A DNA stretch of 33,240 nt, taken from positions 3,860 through 37,099 of the forward strand of contig JAGRLC010000027.1 of the NCBI GenBank assembly GCA_020441995.1, given 5' to 3'. The stretch comes from Rhodobiaceae bacterium (GTDB taxonomy: Bacteria > Pseudomonadota > Alphaproteobacteria > Rhizobiales > Tepidamorphaceae). This document shows positions 1 to 10,160 of this stretch, piece by piece (the first letter of the stretch is position 1; the number at the start of each line of letters is the position of its first letter). Position numbers and translations under genes: made by a program. The notes below the pieces were generated by a model. That model was not told where the DNA came from. It saw only the letters and a program-made list of their open reading frames with translations, and made no database searches.

Positions 1-2
1 CG

Positions 3-3000
3 TTCGATTTCTTCGTCGAGGAATCAGCCGAGCACTGGCCGTTCGAATACAATCCCGACATCCTCCCCGACCTCGTCATCTACCGTCATCCGGAGCCCGT
101 CGGCCCGCGCCTGCAAGCCTTTCTCGACACCATCGACGGCAGCAGGAAGCGCACGGTCGATTTTGTCGTCGAACTCAATGCGCGGCTTGCAAATGAGATC
201 GGCTATGTCATCCGCATGGAGCCCGGCGTGCAGACGCCGGAGGAAACCTTCGAAACGGCTAAGGGCTCCTGCCGCGACACCAGCTGGCTGCTGGTCCAGG
301 TGCTGCGCAACCTCGGCTTTGCCGCGCGCTTCGTCTCCGGCTACCTGATCCAGCTGAAGCCGGACCTCGTCTCGCTCGACGGCCCCGCCGGCACCGATCA
401 CGACTTCACCGATCTGCACGCCTGGGCGGAAGTCTATCTCCCCGGCGCCGGCTGGATCGGCCTCGATCCGACGTCCGGCCTGTTGACCGGCGAAAGCCAC
501 ATCCCGCTTGCCGCCACCCCACACTACCGCAACGCCGCGCCGATCACCGGCGTCGCCAGCATGGCCGATGTCGAATTCTCCTTCGATATGCGGATTTCGC
601 GCACCGCCGAACACCCGCGCATCACCAAGCCTTTCTCCGAGGAAGCCTGGGACGACCTCAACAAGCTCGGCCACGAGGTCGATGAGAAGCTGAAGCAAGG
701 CGACGTACGCCTGACCATGGGCGGCGAGCCGACCTTCGTTTCCATCGACGATTTCGAATCCGGCGAATGGAACACCGATGCCGTTGGCCCGACAAAACGC
801 AAGCGCGCCGACGAGTTGATCCGCCGCCTGCGCGACCGCTTCGCGCCTGGCGGCTTCCTGCATTACGGTCAGGGCAAGTGGTATCCCGGCGAGACCCTGC
901 CGCGCTGGACCTTCTCGCTCTACTGGCGCAAGGACGGCAAACCGATCTGGCAGGACGAGGCCCTCGTCGCCAGGGAAGGCAGCGACAACAAGCCGACGCC
1001 CGAAAAGGCCGAGACCCTGCTCAAGGAGATTGCCAGCGAACTCGGCGTCAAGCCCGATTACGTCGCCCCGGCTTTCGAGGATCCCGCCGAATGGATCATC
1101 AAGGAAGCGAGCCTGCCCGAGAACGTCACGCCGCAGAACTCCAAGCTGAAGGATCCGGAAGAACGCCACCGCATCGCGACCGTCTTCGCGCGCGGGTTGA
1201 CCGAACCGTCGGGCTACGTTCTGCCGATCCAGCGATGGCAGTCGAAAGCCAGCGGCAAGGGCTGGATGTCCGAGGTCTGGAAGACTCGGCGCGGCAACCT
1301 GTTCCTTGTGCCTGGCGACAGCCCCGTTGGCTACCGCCTTCCGCTCGGCACGCTGCCCCACATCCCGCCGACACAGTTTCCCTATCTGAATTCCGCCGAT
1401 CCGTTCGAGGAACGCGGCGAGCTTCCCGAGCCCGCGCCGATCCACGAACAGTCAGGCGGCGACGAGCACACTCAGCAGGTGGCCTCCTTCACCGCCGTCG
1501 AGCCGGGACAGAACCGTGTGGAGCAGAAGCTGGGCGAACTCGACGGACATGTCCGCACCGCCCTTTCGGTTGAACCGCGCGACGGGCATCTGTGCGTGTT
1601 CATGCCACCGGTCGAACGCGTCGAGGATTATCTGGAGCTCATAGGCGCGGCGGAAAAGGCCGCTAAGAAGCTCGGCCTGCCGGTGCATATCGAAGGCTAC
1701 GCACCGCCGCACGATCCGCGCGTAAATGTTATCCGCGTCGCGCCCGATCCCGGCGTCATCGAAGTGAACATTCATCCCGCCGCGAACTGGGACGAATGCG
1801 TCGCCACGGCGGAGGCCGTCTACGAGGAAGCCCGTCAGTGCCGGCTCGGCGCCGACAAGTTCATGATCGACGGCAAGCACACAGGCACCGGCGGCGGCAA
1901 CCATGTGGTCGTCGGCGGCGAGACGCCTATGGACAGCCCGTTCCTGCGCCGCCCGGACCTGCTGAAAAGCCTGATCCTGCACTGGGAGCGTCACCCGAGC
2001 CTGTCCTACCTGTTCTCGGGGCTTTTCATCGGCCCGACCAGCCAGGCTCCGCGCATCGACGAAGCGCGCCATGATTCGCTTTATGAGCTTGAGATCGCCC
2101 TGTCGCAGATCCCGGCGCCCGGCGAGGGCGAGCCGCCACAGCCATGGCTGGTCGACCGGTTGTTGCGCAACATTCTGGTCGACGTCACCGGCAACACCCA
2201 TCGCTCCGAGATTTGCATCGACAAGCTGTTCTCGCCCGACGGGCCGACAGGGCGTCTTGGCCTTGTCGAATTCCGCGGCTTTGAGATGCCGCCGAACCCG
2301 CGCATGAACCTCGCTCAGCAGGTTCTGGTCCGCGCCCTGATCGCGCGCATGTGGCAAAACCCGATCGGCGGCAAGCTGAGCCGCTGGGGCACCGCGCTGA
2401 ACGACCGTTTCATGCTGCCGCATTTCATCTGGGAGGATTTCCTCGACGTGCTGCGCGACCTCGGCGAGCACGGCTTTAATTTCCGCCCCGAGTGGTACGA
2501 GGCGCAGGCGGAATTCCGCTTCCCCTTCTGCGGTGAAGCCGAATACGAAGGCGTGCATCTGGAACTGCGCCAGGCTCTGGAGCCCTGGCATGTGCTCGGC
2601 GAGACCGGCGCAATCGGGGGAACGGTGCGCTACACCGACAGTTCGGTGGAACGTCTGCAGGTGAAGCTGACCGGCGACGACACCGACCGCTATGCCGTCA
2701 CCTGCAACGGGCGCCGCGTGCCCCTGCGCAAGACGAGCACGAACGGCGTCGCCGTCGCCGGCGTCCGCTTCAAGGCATGGCAGCCCTCGCTGGCGCTGCA
2801 CCCGGTTCTACCTGTCAACGCACCACTGACACTCGATGTCTACGACACGTGGTCGGGCCGGGCGCTTGGCGGTTGCGTCTATCACGTCGCCCATCCCGGC
2901 GGGCGCAACTACGAAACGTTCCCCGTAAACGGCAACGAAGCCGAGGCGCGCCGTCTTGCGCGATTCGAGGCCCACGGCCATACTCCGGGACCATACGCGC

Positions 3001-3068
3001 CGCCGCCGGAAACGCCGCATCCGGAGTTTCCCACGACCCTCGACCTCAGGCGCATGCCCGGATACTGA
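3..3068 (+). CDS. Transglutaminase-like / DUF2126 protein (5' end outside window)
   Basis: The reading frame is already open at base 3, so the start lies upstream; about 1020 residues are visible. A transglutaminase core sits near the visible N-terminus, with Cys in GSCRDTSW (codon 270-272), His in DLHAWAEVY (codon 417-419) and Asp in GLDPTSG (codon 465-467). The remainder matches the DUF2126 family: a [12 protein letters not shown] glycine motif, [12 protein letters not shown], and [12 protein letters not shown]. From family knowledge, DUF2126 proteins occur with circularly permuted ATP-grasp and alpha-E proteins in gene sets proposed to make or attach small peptides; the substrate is unknown. 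The gene ends 18 bp before the ATP-grasp gene on the same strand, consistent with an operon. Long minus-strand ORFs opposite it are GC-rich shadows. The family call is secure; the reaction is not. Confidence 0.9.
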   Translation, partial: FDFFVEESAEHWPFEYNPDILPDLVIYRHPEPVGPRLQAFLDTIDGSRKRTVDFVVELNARLANEIGYVIRMEPGVQTPEETFETAKGSCRDTSWLLVQVLRNLGFAARFVSGYLIQLKPDLVSLDGPAGTDHDFTDLHAWAEVYLPGAGWIGLDPTSGLLTGESHIPLAATPHYRNAAPITGVASMADVEFSFDMRISRTAEHPRITKPFSEEAWDDLNKLGHEVDEKLKQGDVRLTMGGEPTFVSIDDFESGEWNTDAVGPTKRKRADELIRRLRDRFAPGGFLHYGQGKWYPGETLPRWTFSLYWRKDGKPIWQDEALVAREGSDNKPTPEKAETLLKEIASELGVKPDYVAPAFEDPAEWIIKEASLPENVTPQNSKLKDPEERHRIATVFARGLTEPSGYVLPIQRWQSKASGKGWMSEVWKTRRGNLFLVPGDSPVGYRLPLGTLPHIPPTQFPYLNSADPFEERGELPEPAPIHEQSGGDEHTQQVASFTAVEPGQNRVEQKLGELDGHVRTALSVEPRDGHLCVFMPPVERVEDYLELIGAAEKAAKKLGLPVHIEGYAPPHDPRVNVIRVAPDPGVIEVNIHPAANWDECVATAEAVYEEARQCRLGADKFMIDGKHTGTGGGNHVVVGGETPMDSPFLRRPDLLKSLILHWERHPSLSYLFSGLFIGPTSQAPRIDEARHDSLYELEIALSQIPAPGEGEPPQPWLVDRLLRNILVDVTGNTHRSEICIDKLFSPDGPTGRLGLVEFRGFEMPPNPRMNLAQQVLVRALIARMWQNPIGGKLSRWGTALNDRFMLPHFIWEDFLDVLRDLGEHGFNFRPEWYEAQAEFRFPFCGEAEYEGVHLELRQALEPWHVLGETGAIGGTVRYTDSSVERLQVKLTGDDTDRYAVTCNGRRVPLRKTSTNGVAVAGVRFKAWQPSLALHPVLPVNAPLTLDVYDTWSGRALGGCVYHVAHPGGRNYETFPVNGNEAEARRLARFEAHGHTPGPYAPPPETPHPEFPTTLDLRRMPGY

Positions 3069-3086
3069 GAAGTCGGATAAGATTTC

Positions 3087-5492
3087 ATGTCGCTGAGCGG
3101 CGAAGCCCTGAATGCCGATGCTGTGAATCGGCTCGTTTCCGGCTACCGGACTTTGCCCGGCGTTTCGGACGAAATGTTTCTGACCGACGGCAGTATCCGG
3201 CCGGTCTGGACGCCGCTGCTGAATGCGCTGGCGCAGATGAGCGGCGAGGAGATCGATGCGCGCACCGCGCGCGCGGATCAGTACCTGCGCGATTCCGGCG
3301 TCTATTACAGGCAATATGGCCCAGACGACGTTTCCGAACGCGACTGGCCGCTGAGCCACGTGCCCGTCCTGATCTCTGGCGAGGAATGGTCGCAGATCAG
3401 CGCCGGTCTCGTACAGCGCGCCGATCTGCTGGAACGCGTCGTCGCCGATCTCTACGGACCGGGCCGGCTCGTATCCGAAGGACATCTGCCGGCGGAACTG
3501 GTTGCCAACAATCCCGAATGGCTGCGCCCGCTGGTCGGCATCCAGCCGCGTCTCGGGCATTTCCTGCACTTCCTCGCCTTCGACATCGGACGCGGGCCAA
3601 TGGGACGGTGGTGGGTGCTCGGAGACAGAACGCAAGCCCCGTCCGGGGCGGGCTTTGCACTGGAAAACCGCATCGCCACAACGCGGGTCTTCAACGAGCT
3701 CTATGCCCAGACCGGCGTGCAGCGGCTCGCCGGATTCTTCCGTATCTTCCGCGACGCGCTTTTAGGCCTGCGCCAGAACGATGGCAGCCGCGTCGGCATC
3801 CTGACACCGGGACCGCTCAACGACACCTACTACGAACACGCCTATATCGCCCGCTACCTCGGCTTCAATCTGCTCGAAGGCGAAGACCTGACGGTGCGTA
3901 ACGGCGAGCTGATGGTACGCACCGTCGCCGGCCTGAAGCCGATCAGCGTGCTGTGGCGCAGGCTCGATGCGGCATGGGCCGACCCGCTCGAACTGGACGA
4001 GGCATCACGGCTCGGGACGCCCGGTCTGCTGGATGCGATCCGCTCGGGCAGCGTGACCATGGTCAATGCGCTCGGATCCGGCATTCTCGAAACCCGCGCC
4101 TTTCTCGCCTTCCTGCCGCGCATCAGCGAAGCCCTGCTGGGCGAACCGCTTCTGATGCCGAACATCGCCACCTGGTGGTGCGGCCAGCAGCGTGAGCGCG
4201 AACACGTCAAGGCCAACGCGCAGGCTATGAGCATCGGCAACGCCTATGCCACGCGGCTGCTGTTCGATCAGGACGATGTGTCCGCTATCGGCGGCACATT
4301 CGATCGCGAGATGCATGAATCACTGATGGCATGGATCGAGCATGGCGCCGGCCAGCTTGTCGGACAGGAGGCGGTCAACCTGTCGACCACACCGGTTCTG
4401 GAAGACGGCATGCTGACACCACGGCCCATGAGCCTGCGCGTGTTCATGGCCCGCACGCCCGACGGCTGGCGCGTCATGCCGGGGGGCTATGCCCGCATCG
4501 GCCACTCCGGCAGCAGTCTTGCGCTGACGATGCAGAGCGGCGGTTCCGCCGCCGATGTCTGGGTCGTCAACCCCGGCCCGGCCGAGAAAGAAACGATGCT
4601 GTCGACGCCGGCGCAGTCGTTCGTGCGTCAGCAGCCGGGCGTCCTGCCGAGCCGCGCGGCCGATAACCTGTTCTGGCTCGGGCGCTACGTAGAACGCTTC
4701 GAGTATTCGATCCGTCTGCTGCGCGCCTACAATCTCCGGCTGGACGACGCCCCCTCCCATGATACGCCGCTGCTCGCCTATCTGGCGGACTATCTCGCCA
4801 ATCGCGACTGCGACCCCGAGGACGGCATCCCGGTCGGTCTTTCGGCGATGCTGGCATCGGCCACAACGGCTGCCGGCCATGTACGCGACCGCTTCTCGAT
4901 GGACGGCTGGATGGCGCTGGCCGACCTGTCGCGCACAACCGCGAAGATGCGCCAGACCGCGCAGCCGGGTGGCGACGCCGCACAGGCCATGCGCGTGCTG
5001 CTTCGCAAGATTTCCGGCTTCTCCGGCCTCGTGCACGAAAACATGTACAGGCTTACCGGCTGGCGTTTCCTGAGCATCGGGCGGGCGCTTGAACGCGCGG
5101 CCTCCCTGACGTCCCTGCTGGCCCATTTCGCCGACAAGAAAGCCCCCGACGGAGCCCTCGATCTCGCCATCGAGGTCGCTGACAGCGCGATGACGCACCG
5201 GCGCCGCTACACGGTGGCAACGGCGCGGGACACGGTGATCGACCTGCTGGGACTTGATCCGCTGAACCCGCGTTCGATCATCTATCAGCTCAACGAGATC
5301 ACCGAGCATGTCCGCCAGTTGCCCGGCTCCGAGGAACACCGCCAATTGTCGCCGCTTCAGCGCGGCCTTCTGCAGGCAACATCCGGGCTCGCGTTGCAGA
5401 CACCCGAGGGGCTTGGCAGCAACGACCTGAACAGCCTCGGCGGCGAAATTGCGGAACTGTCGGATCTGATCAGCGCGAAATATCTGCGGTAG
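3087..5492 (+). CDS. Circularly permuted ATP-grasp protein fused to alpha-E domain
   Basis: This 801-aa protein has the layout of DUF404/DUF407-type circularly permuted ATP-grasp proteins in its N-terminal about 480 residues (GILTPGPLNDTYYEHAYIAR, SVLWRRLDAAWADPLEL, MPNIATWWCGQQRER). An alpha-E (DUF403) helical domain begins near PSRAADNLFWLGRYVERFE. The two parts are often separate genes, so this is a fusion. ATP-grasp enzymes form amide bonds through an acyl-phosphate, and alpha-E domains are found with them and with transglutaminases in predicted peptide-synthesis gene sets. The ATG at 3087 lies 18 bp after the upstream stop, and the next gene begins 2 bp after this stop, so co-transcription and coupled translation are likely. 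The substrate cannot be read from sequence. Confidence 0.9.
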   Translation: MSLSGEALNADAVNRLVSGYRTLPGVSDEMFLTDGSIRPVWTPLLNALAQMSGEEIDARTARADQYLRDSGVYYRQYGPDDVSERDWPLSHVPVLISGEEWSQISAGLVQRADLLERVVADLYGPGRLVSEGHLPAELVANNPEWLRPLVGIQPRLGHFLHFLAFDIGRGPMGRWWVLGDRTQAPSGAGFALENRIATTRVFNELYAQTGVQRLAGFFRIFRDALLGLRQNDGSRVGILTPGPLNDTYYEHAYIARYLGFNLLEGEDLTVRNGELMVRTVAGLKPISVLWRRLDAAWADPLELDEASRLGTPGLLDAIRSGSVTMVNALGSGILETRAFLAFLPRISEALLGEPLLMPNIATWWCGQQREREHVKANAQAMSIGNAYATRLLFDQDDVSAIGGTFDREMHESLMAWIEHGAGQLVGQEAVNLSTTPVLEDGMLTPRPMSLRVFMARTPDGWRVMPGGYARIGHSGSSLALTMQSGGSAADVWVVNPGPAEKETMLSTPAQSFVRQQPGVLPSRAADNLFWLGRYVERFEYSIRLLRAYNLRLDDAPSHDTPLLAYLADYLANRDCDPEDGIPVGLSAMLASATTAAGHVRDRFSMDGWMALADLSRTTAKMRQTAQPGGDAAQAMRVLLRKISGFSGLVHENMYRLTGWRFLSIGRALERAASLTSLLAHFADKKAPDGALDLAIEVADSAMTHRRRYTVATARDTVIDLLGLDPLNPRSIIYQLNEITEHVRQLPGSEEHRQLSPLQRGLLQATSGLALQTPEGLGSNDLNSLGGEIAELSDLISAKYLR

Positions 5493-5494
5493 CC

Positions 5495-6370
5495 ATGCTG
5501 TACGACATCTCGCTCCGTATCAGCTACGACTATGACAATGCCGCCGATTCAAGCCGGCACATGGTGCGCCTGCTGCCGGCCGATCTGCCCGGCGAGCAGC
5601 GGCTCATTGCCGGCAACCTCGACATTCATCCGCGCCCCGACGAACTGACAAGCGGCATGGATTTCTTCTGGAACCGGTTCTCCCAGATCGCGTTTCTGCA
5701 CACCCACGAGGACATCGACTTCAACATGCATGCCCGCGTGGAGCGCTATGAGCAGAGCACGCCGCTCGACATATCGCCGCCGCTCGAGCGCATCGGAAGC
5801 GATATCCGCGCGCAGATGAACCTTGGCCCGCTCGCACCGCATCATTTTCTCGGACCCTCGCCGCGTGTGCCGCAAAGCCTTGCGACGGCGGCTTTCGCGC
5901 ATGAACACCTGAGCGGCAGACAAACCGTCTTCTCGGCGGTCAGGACAATCGGGGAAATCCTCAACAAGGAACTGGCTTACGATCCCGAGGCGACGCTGGT
6001 CGACACACCCATGGACGACGCTTTCGCGGCCCGGCGCGGCGTTTGCCAGGATTTCTCCCACATCATGATTTCCTGCCTGCGCTCGGTCGGCATCCCGGCA
6101 GGCTATGTCAGCGGTTTCCTGCGCACGGTGCCGCCACCCGGCCAGCCCCGGATGGAAGGCGCGGACGCCATGCATGCCTGGGTGCGGGCATGGTGCGGCG
6201 CCGATATGGGCTGGATCGAATACGATCCGACCAACGCGGCCGATGTCGGCACCGATCACATCGTCGTCGCCCGTGGCCGCGATTACTCCGACATTGCGCC
6301 CGTGCGCGGCCAGATGCGCATCTACGGCGATCACAAGACGACGCAATCCGTCGATGTGCTGCCGCTATAG
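5495..6370 (+). CDS. Transglutaminase family protein
   Basis: This 291-aa protein has a bacterial transglutaminase N-terminal beta region (MLYDISLRISYDYD) followed by a transglutaminase core with Cys184 (RRGVCQDFSH), His227 (AMHAWVRAW) and Asp244 (WIEYDPTNA). All three catalytic residues are present. Such proteins act as thiol transamidases or peptidases. It starts 2 bp after the ATP-grasp/alpha-E stop and is the third gene of the operon. In many relatives an Anbu (proteasome-like) peptidase gene follows; here the next gene is an unrelated convergent membrane protein. The family is certain; the role in cleaving or coupling a peptide product is inferred from context. Confidence 0.92.
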   Translation: MLYDISLRISYDYDNAADSSRHMVRLLPADLPGEQRLIAGNLDIHPRPDELTSGMDFFWNRFSQIAFLHTHEDIDFNMHARVERYEQSTPLDISPPLERIGSDIRAQMNLGPLAPHHFLGPSPRVPQSLATAAFAHEHLSGRQTVFSAVRTIGEILNKELAYDPEATLVDTPMDDAFAARRGVCQDFSHIMISCLRSVGIPAGYVSGFLRTVPPPGQPRMEGADAMHAWVRAWCGADMGWIEYDPTNAADVGTDHIVVARGRDYSDIAPVRGQMRIYGDHKTTQSVDVLPL

Positions 6371-6384
6371 GCGCTACACCACCA

Positions 6385-6876
6385 TCACCGTCCCACCAGC
6401 GTGGCGGCCAGTTCCGCGTCGGTTTTGCCCGAAGCCGCCGCGATATCGCTCAGCGCCTGTTCCTGCCCGGTGACGATGAAGCCGGCACCGGCGAGCCTTG
6501 CGGTTAGATCGTCAGCGCTCATGCCGAGAGCCGGAGCAACATCGGCGAGCGAACTTTTCATGACGAGGCGGGCCAATGCGAACTGGGGCGGACCGCCCTC
6601 CCGGCTTGGACCCGGATAGAGAAACGGCACCGATGCCGCAATCGATATGGCCAGCGCTATCGCCATTGGCGCACGGCGCAGATAGTTCAGCAGGGGTTTC
6701 CAGTTCTTCCAGACATGGAGGACGAAAGGCGCGATCAGAACCATGCTGAGCCATTCATGCATGCCGTGAAAACCGGCCGGGCCGACATGAAAGAACAGCG
6801 AGATCCCCGAAACCAGGGAAACGAGGAAAAGGCCCGTGATTAAGGGTGTGGCGTATTTTGAAAGCAGGCTTGGCAT
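6385..6876 (-). CDS. DUF4405-type small membrane protein
   Basis: The protein is about 163 aa when started at the ATG at 6876. I prefer this over the ATG at 6888 because a GGAG sits 6 nt before it. Three hydrophobic helices are visible: PLITGLFLVSLVSGISLFF, a segment around SMVLIAPFVLHVW, and AMAIALAISIAASVPFLY. Histidines in GFHGMHEW and VLHVWKNW fit the DUF4405 family, which resembles membrane cytochrome b subunits; haem binding is plausible but unproven. The soluble C-terminal half resembles short helical repeats (LADVAPALGMSADDLTARL and a second similar unit). It is convergent with the transglutaminase operon, with only 14 bp between the stops, and so belongs to a separate transcription unit. 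Confidence 0.75.
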   Translation of the reverse strand: MPSLLSKYATPLITGLFLVSLVSGISLFFHVGPAGFHGMHEWLSMVLIAPFVLHVWKNWKPLLNYLRRAPMAIALAISIAASVPFLYPGPSREGGPPQFALARLVMKSSLADVAPALGMSADDLTARLAGAGFIVTGQEQALSDIAAASGKTDAELAATLVGR

Positions 6877-7097
6877 TGATCGCTCCATGTTTTTCAGCCG
6901 CGACTATGGAGCGGGGAAACCGCATTGCGGTTTGATGATTATGCCGGTCAGACATGCGCTGCGGCGGGCGTAAGTGTTGATTATGCCAGCCGTTTAATGC
7001 TTTTTGACGCGATTTCCTGTCATGCAATTGACAAAAGCCCGGATCGTTGCAGCAATCGGGATGGTTTTCTCAGTTTTCCCGGGGCGCGTTAAAATCC

Positions 7098-8843
7098 ATG
7101 CCGAAGACGCCTGCAACGCTCAAGCTGCGGCTCGCAGAACTGCTCGCGCGCATCTATCCCGGACAGCAGGGCCGGGATCTTGCCGCAGAGGTTCTGGCCG
7201 CGTTCTGGCCCGAGGGCACGAGCCTGCGGCATCGTCCGCGCAAGCCGGGAAACAAGCTTTGGTCGCAGCGCGACGCCCTGCTGATCACCTACGGCGATTC
7301 GATCATCGATGGCGTTTACAAACCGCTCGACCTGCTTCGCGATTTCCTGCTGGAGCATATGAAGGGGGTTGTGAACGGGGTGCATATCCTGCCGTTCTTC
7401 CCCTTCACCTCCGATGACGGGTTCGCGGTGACCGACTACCGCAAGGTCAATCCTTCGCTCGGCAATTGGGAAGACATCACCCGGATCGGCGGCTCGTTCC
7501 ATCTGATGTCGGACCTGGTTCTGAATCACGTCTCCAGCCAGGGAATCTGGTTCAACGCCTATCGCCGCGGCGAAGCCCCTTACGACCGCTTCTTCCGCGA
7601 GGCCTCGCCTCAGGACGATCTGTCCGCTGTCGTGCGCCCGCGCACCACACCGCTTTTGCAGGCGGTCGAAACCTCCAGCGGCACACGCAGCGTATGGTGC
7701 ACCTTCAGCCACGACCAGATCGATCTCGACTTCAGCAATCCCGAAGTCCTGCTCGAGATGATCCGCATCATCAGGCTTCACGTCGACAAGGGCGTGCGCG
7801 TCATACGGCTCGACGCGGTCGCTTTCCTGTGGAAGGAGCCGGGCACAACCTGCATCCACCTGCCGCAGACCCATGCGATCGTCCAGCTTCTGCGCCTGCT
7901 CGCCGACTTCGCTTCGGAAACAATCATACTGCTGACTGAAACCAACGTGCCGAAAAAGGAAAACCTGAGCTATTTCGGCAAGCGCAACGAAGCGCACTCG
8001 ATCTACAATTTCCCGCTGCCGCCGCTCATCCTGCACGCGATGATGTCGGGCTCCGCGCAACATCTTTGCGAGTGGCAGCGCGCCATGCCTCCGGCGCCGC
8101 TGGGCTGCGCCTACGTCAATTTCACCGCCAGCCACGATGGCATCGGCATGCGCCCGGCGGAAGGTCTGCTGAACGATGCTGAGATTGCCCGCATGATCGA
8201 AACGGTCAGGGCCGCGGGCGGACTTGTATCAATGCGCGCGCTGCCGGGGGGCGGTGAGTCCGTCTACGAACTCAACACATCGTTCTTCTCGGCCATGGCG
8301 CGGACTTTCAAGGGCGAGGACGGACACCACATCGCCCGCTTCCTGTGTTCGCAAACCATTGTCATGTCGCTGGAGGGAATTCCCGCCTTCTACATCCATT
8401 CCATGCTGGCAACGCCGAACGACCACGAGGCGGTGGAGCGCCGCGGCATGAACCGAGCGATCAACCGTCACCGCTGGGATTATCCGGCCCTGCGCAAGCA
8501 GCTGGCGGACCCCGGCTCCGATCAGGCACGCGTTCTTTCGGCCCTGTCGCAGCGGCTGAAACTTCGCGCACGGCAGCCGGCATTCCATCCCAATGCGACG
8601 CAATTCACGCTCAACATGGATGACCGGGTGTTCGCGATATGGCGGCAGTCACTGGACCGCGCGCAATCGATCTTCGCACTCCATAACGTGAGCGGCGACA
8701 CGATCGGGATACCGAAATCAACGCTGAACCTGATCGACGAAGAAGACTGGGTCGATCTGATTTCCGGCGAGCGCATCACCCCGCAGCAGAACATTCTGAC
8801 CCTTGAACCCTACCAGTGCCGCTGGATCACCAATCAGCACTAA
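7098..8843 (+). CDS. GH13 sugar phosphorylase, probable glucosylglycerate phosphorylase
   Basis: This is an alpha-amylase-fold enzyme of the sucrose-phosphorylase-like subfamily (GH13_18), 581 aa from the ATG at 7098. An in-frame TTG at 7047 would add 17 residues that do not look conserved. Catalytic residues are visible: nucleophile Asp239 (VIRLDAVAF), acid/base Glu281 (ILLTETNVP) and transition-state stabiliser Asp347 (TASHDGIGM). YGDSIIDG near the N-terminus and ILPFFPFTSDDGFAVTDY are also typical of this subfamily. The convergent neighbours encode glucosyl-3-phosphoglycerate synthase and its phosphatase, so the likely substrate is glucosylglycerate, cleaved with phosphate to glucose 1-phosphate and glycerate. 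Sucrose as substrate cannot be excluded from sequence alone. Confidence 0.85.
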   Translation: MPKTPATLKLRLAELLARIYPGQQGRDLAAEVLAAFWPEGTSLRHRPRKPGNKLWSQRDALLITYGDSIIDGVYKPLDLLRDFLLEHMKGVVNGVHILPFFPFTSDDGFAVTDYRKVNPSLGNWEDITRIGGSFHLMSDLVLNHVSSQGIWFNAYRRGEAPYDRFFREASPQDDLSAVVRPRTTPLLQAVETSSGTRSVWCTFSHDQIDLDFSNPEVLLEMIRIIRLHVDKGVRVIRLDAVAFLWKEPGTTCIHLPQTHAIVQLLRLLADFASETIILLTETNVPKKENLSYFGKRNEAHSIYNFPLPPLILHAMMSGSAQHLCEWQRAMPPAPLGCAYVNFTASHDGIGMRPAEGLLNDAEIARMIETVRAAGGLVSMRALPGGGESVYELNTSFFSAMARTFKGEDGHHIARFLCSQTIVMSLEGIPAFYIHSMLATPNDHEAVERRGMNRAINRHRWDYPALRKQLADPGSDQARVLSALSQRLKLRARQPAFHPNATQFTLNMDDRVFAIWRQSLDRAQSIFALHNVSGDTIGIPKSTLNLIDEEDWVDLISGERITPQQNILTLEPYQCRWITNQH

Positions 8844-8887
8844 GCAATCGCAGGAAAAGTGGTCCCCGGTTTTCCGTCCGCGATTGC
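8844..8887. repeat. Rhizobial-type palindromic repeat between convergent genes
   Basis: Outer arms GCAATCGC (8844-8851) and GCGATTGC (8880-8887) are perfect inverted repeats. They enclose inner arms GGAAAA (8853-8858) and TTTTCC (8870-8875) around a GTGG...CCGG centre. The core GGAAAAGTGG...CCGGTTTTCC matches a palindromic repeat type I know from rhizobial genomes. It starts right after the phosphorylase stop and lies between two convergent genes, where it could fold in either transcript and act as a bidirectional terminator or mRNA 3'-end stabiliser. Confidence 0.75.
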
Positions 8888-8908
8888 GGCCGGGAAATGC
8901 TCGTAAAC

Positions 8909-10147
8909 TCAGCTCTTGAAAGGCAGCGGCCCATATTCGTCAGCATCTTCAGCCACGGCTGAACGCAGCTCCGAAAGCAGTTCGGGGGCTGCCGCGTTGA
9001 CCCGGCTCCAGTTCGGGATGAACGGCGTCTCGCGCGGATTTTCAAGGAAAAGCTGACCCGCCCGGATGATATTCTCGGCAAACAGCTCGATGGTCTGCTC
9101 TTCAACATGCCGGTCGAGCGCGAGCCCGTTCATCCTGGCATCGTTGGCATAATACTCGAGCATGTCGAGCGCATAGCGGTAATAGGTCGCCTTCAGCGTG
9201 CGGAAAATGCTCGGCGTGAACACGGTTCCATCCGTGGCGAGCTTGCGGAAGATTGCCTTGCAGATATCCACCGACATGCGGTTCAGGCCGCCCCTGGCGT
9301 CCTCCTCGCTGACATCCTGATGCTTGTGGTCATAGGCATCGGCGATTTCGACCTGGCAAACCGAATGCGGCCCCATGTTGCGCCAGGCCTCGGAGAGAAC
9401 GCCGATCTCCAGCCCCCAGTCGGAGGGGATGCGCAAATCCGGCAATGTGTAGGTTCGCAGCGCGAACTCGCCCGACAGCGGATAGCGGAAGCTGCGCAGG
9501 TAATCGATGTAGTCACGGTCGCCGATGACCTTCTTCAGCGCGATCAGCAGCGGGCTGACAAGCAGACGCGTGACGCGCCCATTGAGTTTTCCGCCGCCGA
9601 CGCGCGGATAGAAACCTTTGGAAAGCTGATAGGAAAACTCCGGGTTGGCCACCGGATAGACCAGCCGCGCCAGCATGTCGCGTTCGTAGGTCAGGATATC
9701 GCAATCGTGGATCGCCACCACGGAAGTATCGCCGCAGGCGATCATGTATCCGATGCAGGTCCAGACGTTCTTGCCCTTGCCCGGCTCGGGCGCGGCAAGG
9801 CCAAGTTCGGCGAGCTTCGCGTCGAAGGCTTTCATGCGGGGCGAATCGTTCCACAGGATCACGTGGTTCTGCGGCAGATCGGAAAAGAACGACTGCGCCA
9901 TGCGGAACTGTTTCTCATCGGCCCGGTCGAGCCCGATGATGATCCGGTGCAGGTAGGTGACCTTGGAAAGCTCCGCGATGATGTCGGAAAGCGCGGGGCC
10001 TTCCAGCTCGGAATAGAGCGACGGGAGGATCAGTGAAATCTTGCGGGTCTGCGAAAAGGTCTCCAGTTCGTAGACCAGTTCCTCCATCGGGCGGCATCGC
10101 AGATTGTGAAATTGCGCGATATGTCCGTTCTGATGGAAGTCCGCCAT
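8909..10147 (-). CDS. gpgS: Glucosyl-3-phosphoglycerate synthase
   Basis: This 412-aa glycosyltransferase resembles the GT81 family, which transfers glucose from a nucleotide sugar to 3-phosphoglycerate. Visible signatures are a GT-A fold start (ISLILPSLYSELEG), a GKGKNVWTCIGYM segment at about 123-135, the metal-binding motif HDCDI with Asp148 and Asp150, and SDWGLEIGVLSEAWR. The ATG at 10147 follows GGGCGGTGAC, and the gene starts 13 bp after the phosphatase stop, so synthase and phosphatase form an operon in pathway order. The product would be dephosphorylated to glucosylglycerate, a compatible solute made under salt stress or nitrogen limitation. The closely related mannosyl-3-phosphoglycerate synthase activity is the main alternative. 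Confidence 0.88.
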   Translation of the reverse strand: MADFHQNGHIAQFHNLRCRPMEELVYELETFSQTRKISLILPSLYSELEGPALSDIIAELSKVTYLHRIIIGLDRADEKQFRMAQSFFSDLPQNHVILWNDSPRMKAFDAKLAELGLAAPEPGKGKNVWTCIGYMIACGDTSVVAIHDCDILTYERDMLARLVYPVANPEFSYQLSKGFYPRVGGGKLNGRVTRLLVSPLLIALKKVIGDRDYIDYLRSFRYPLSGEFALRTYTLPDLRIPSDWGLEIGVLSEAWRNMGPHSVCQVEIADAYDHKHQDVSEEDARGGLNRMSVDICKAIFRKLATDGTVFTPSIFRTLKATYYRYALDMLEYYANDARMNGLALDRHVEEQTIELFAENIIRAGQLFLENPRETPFIPNWSRVNAAAPELLSELRSAVAEDADEYGPLPFKS

Positions 10148-10160
10148 GTCGTCACCGCCC

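Noticed and set aside
24-2801. Long minus-strand ORFs (473 and 449 aa) opposite the first gene
   Set aside because: They lie antisense to a clear DUF2126/transglutaminase gene with intact motifs, show no family features, and are expected shadows in GC-rich DNA.
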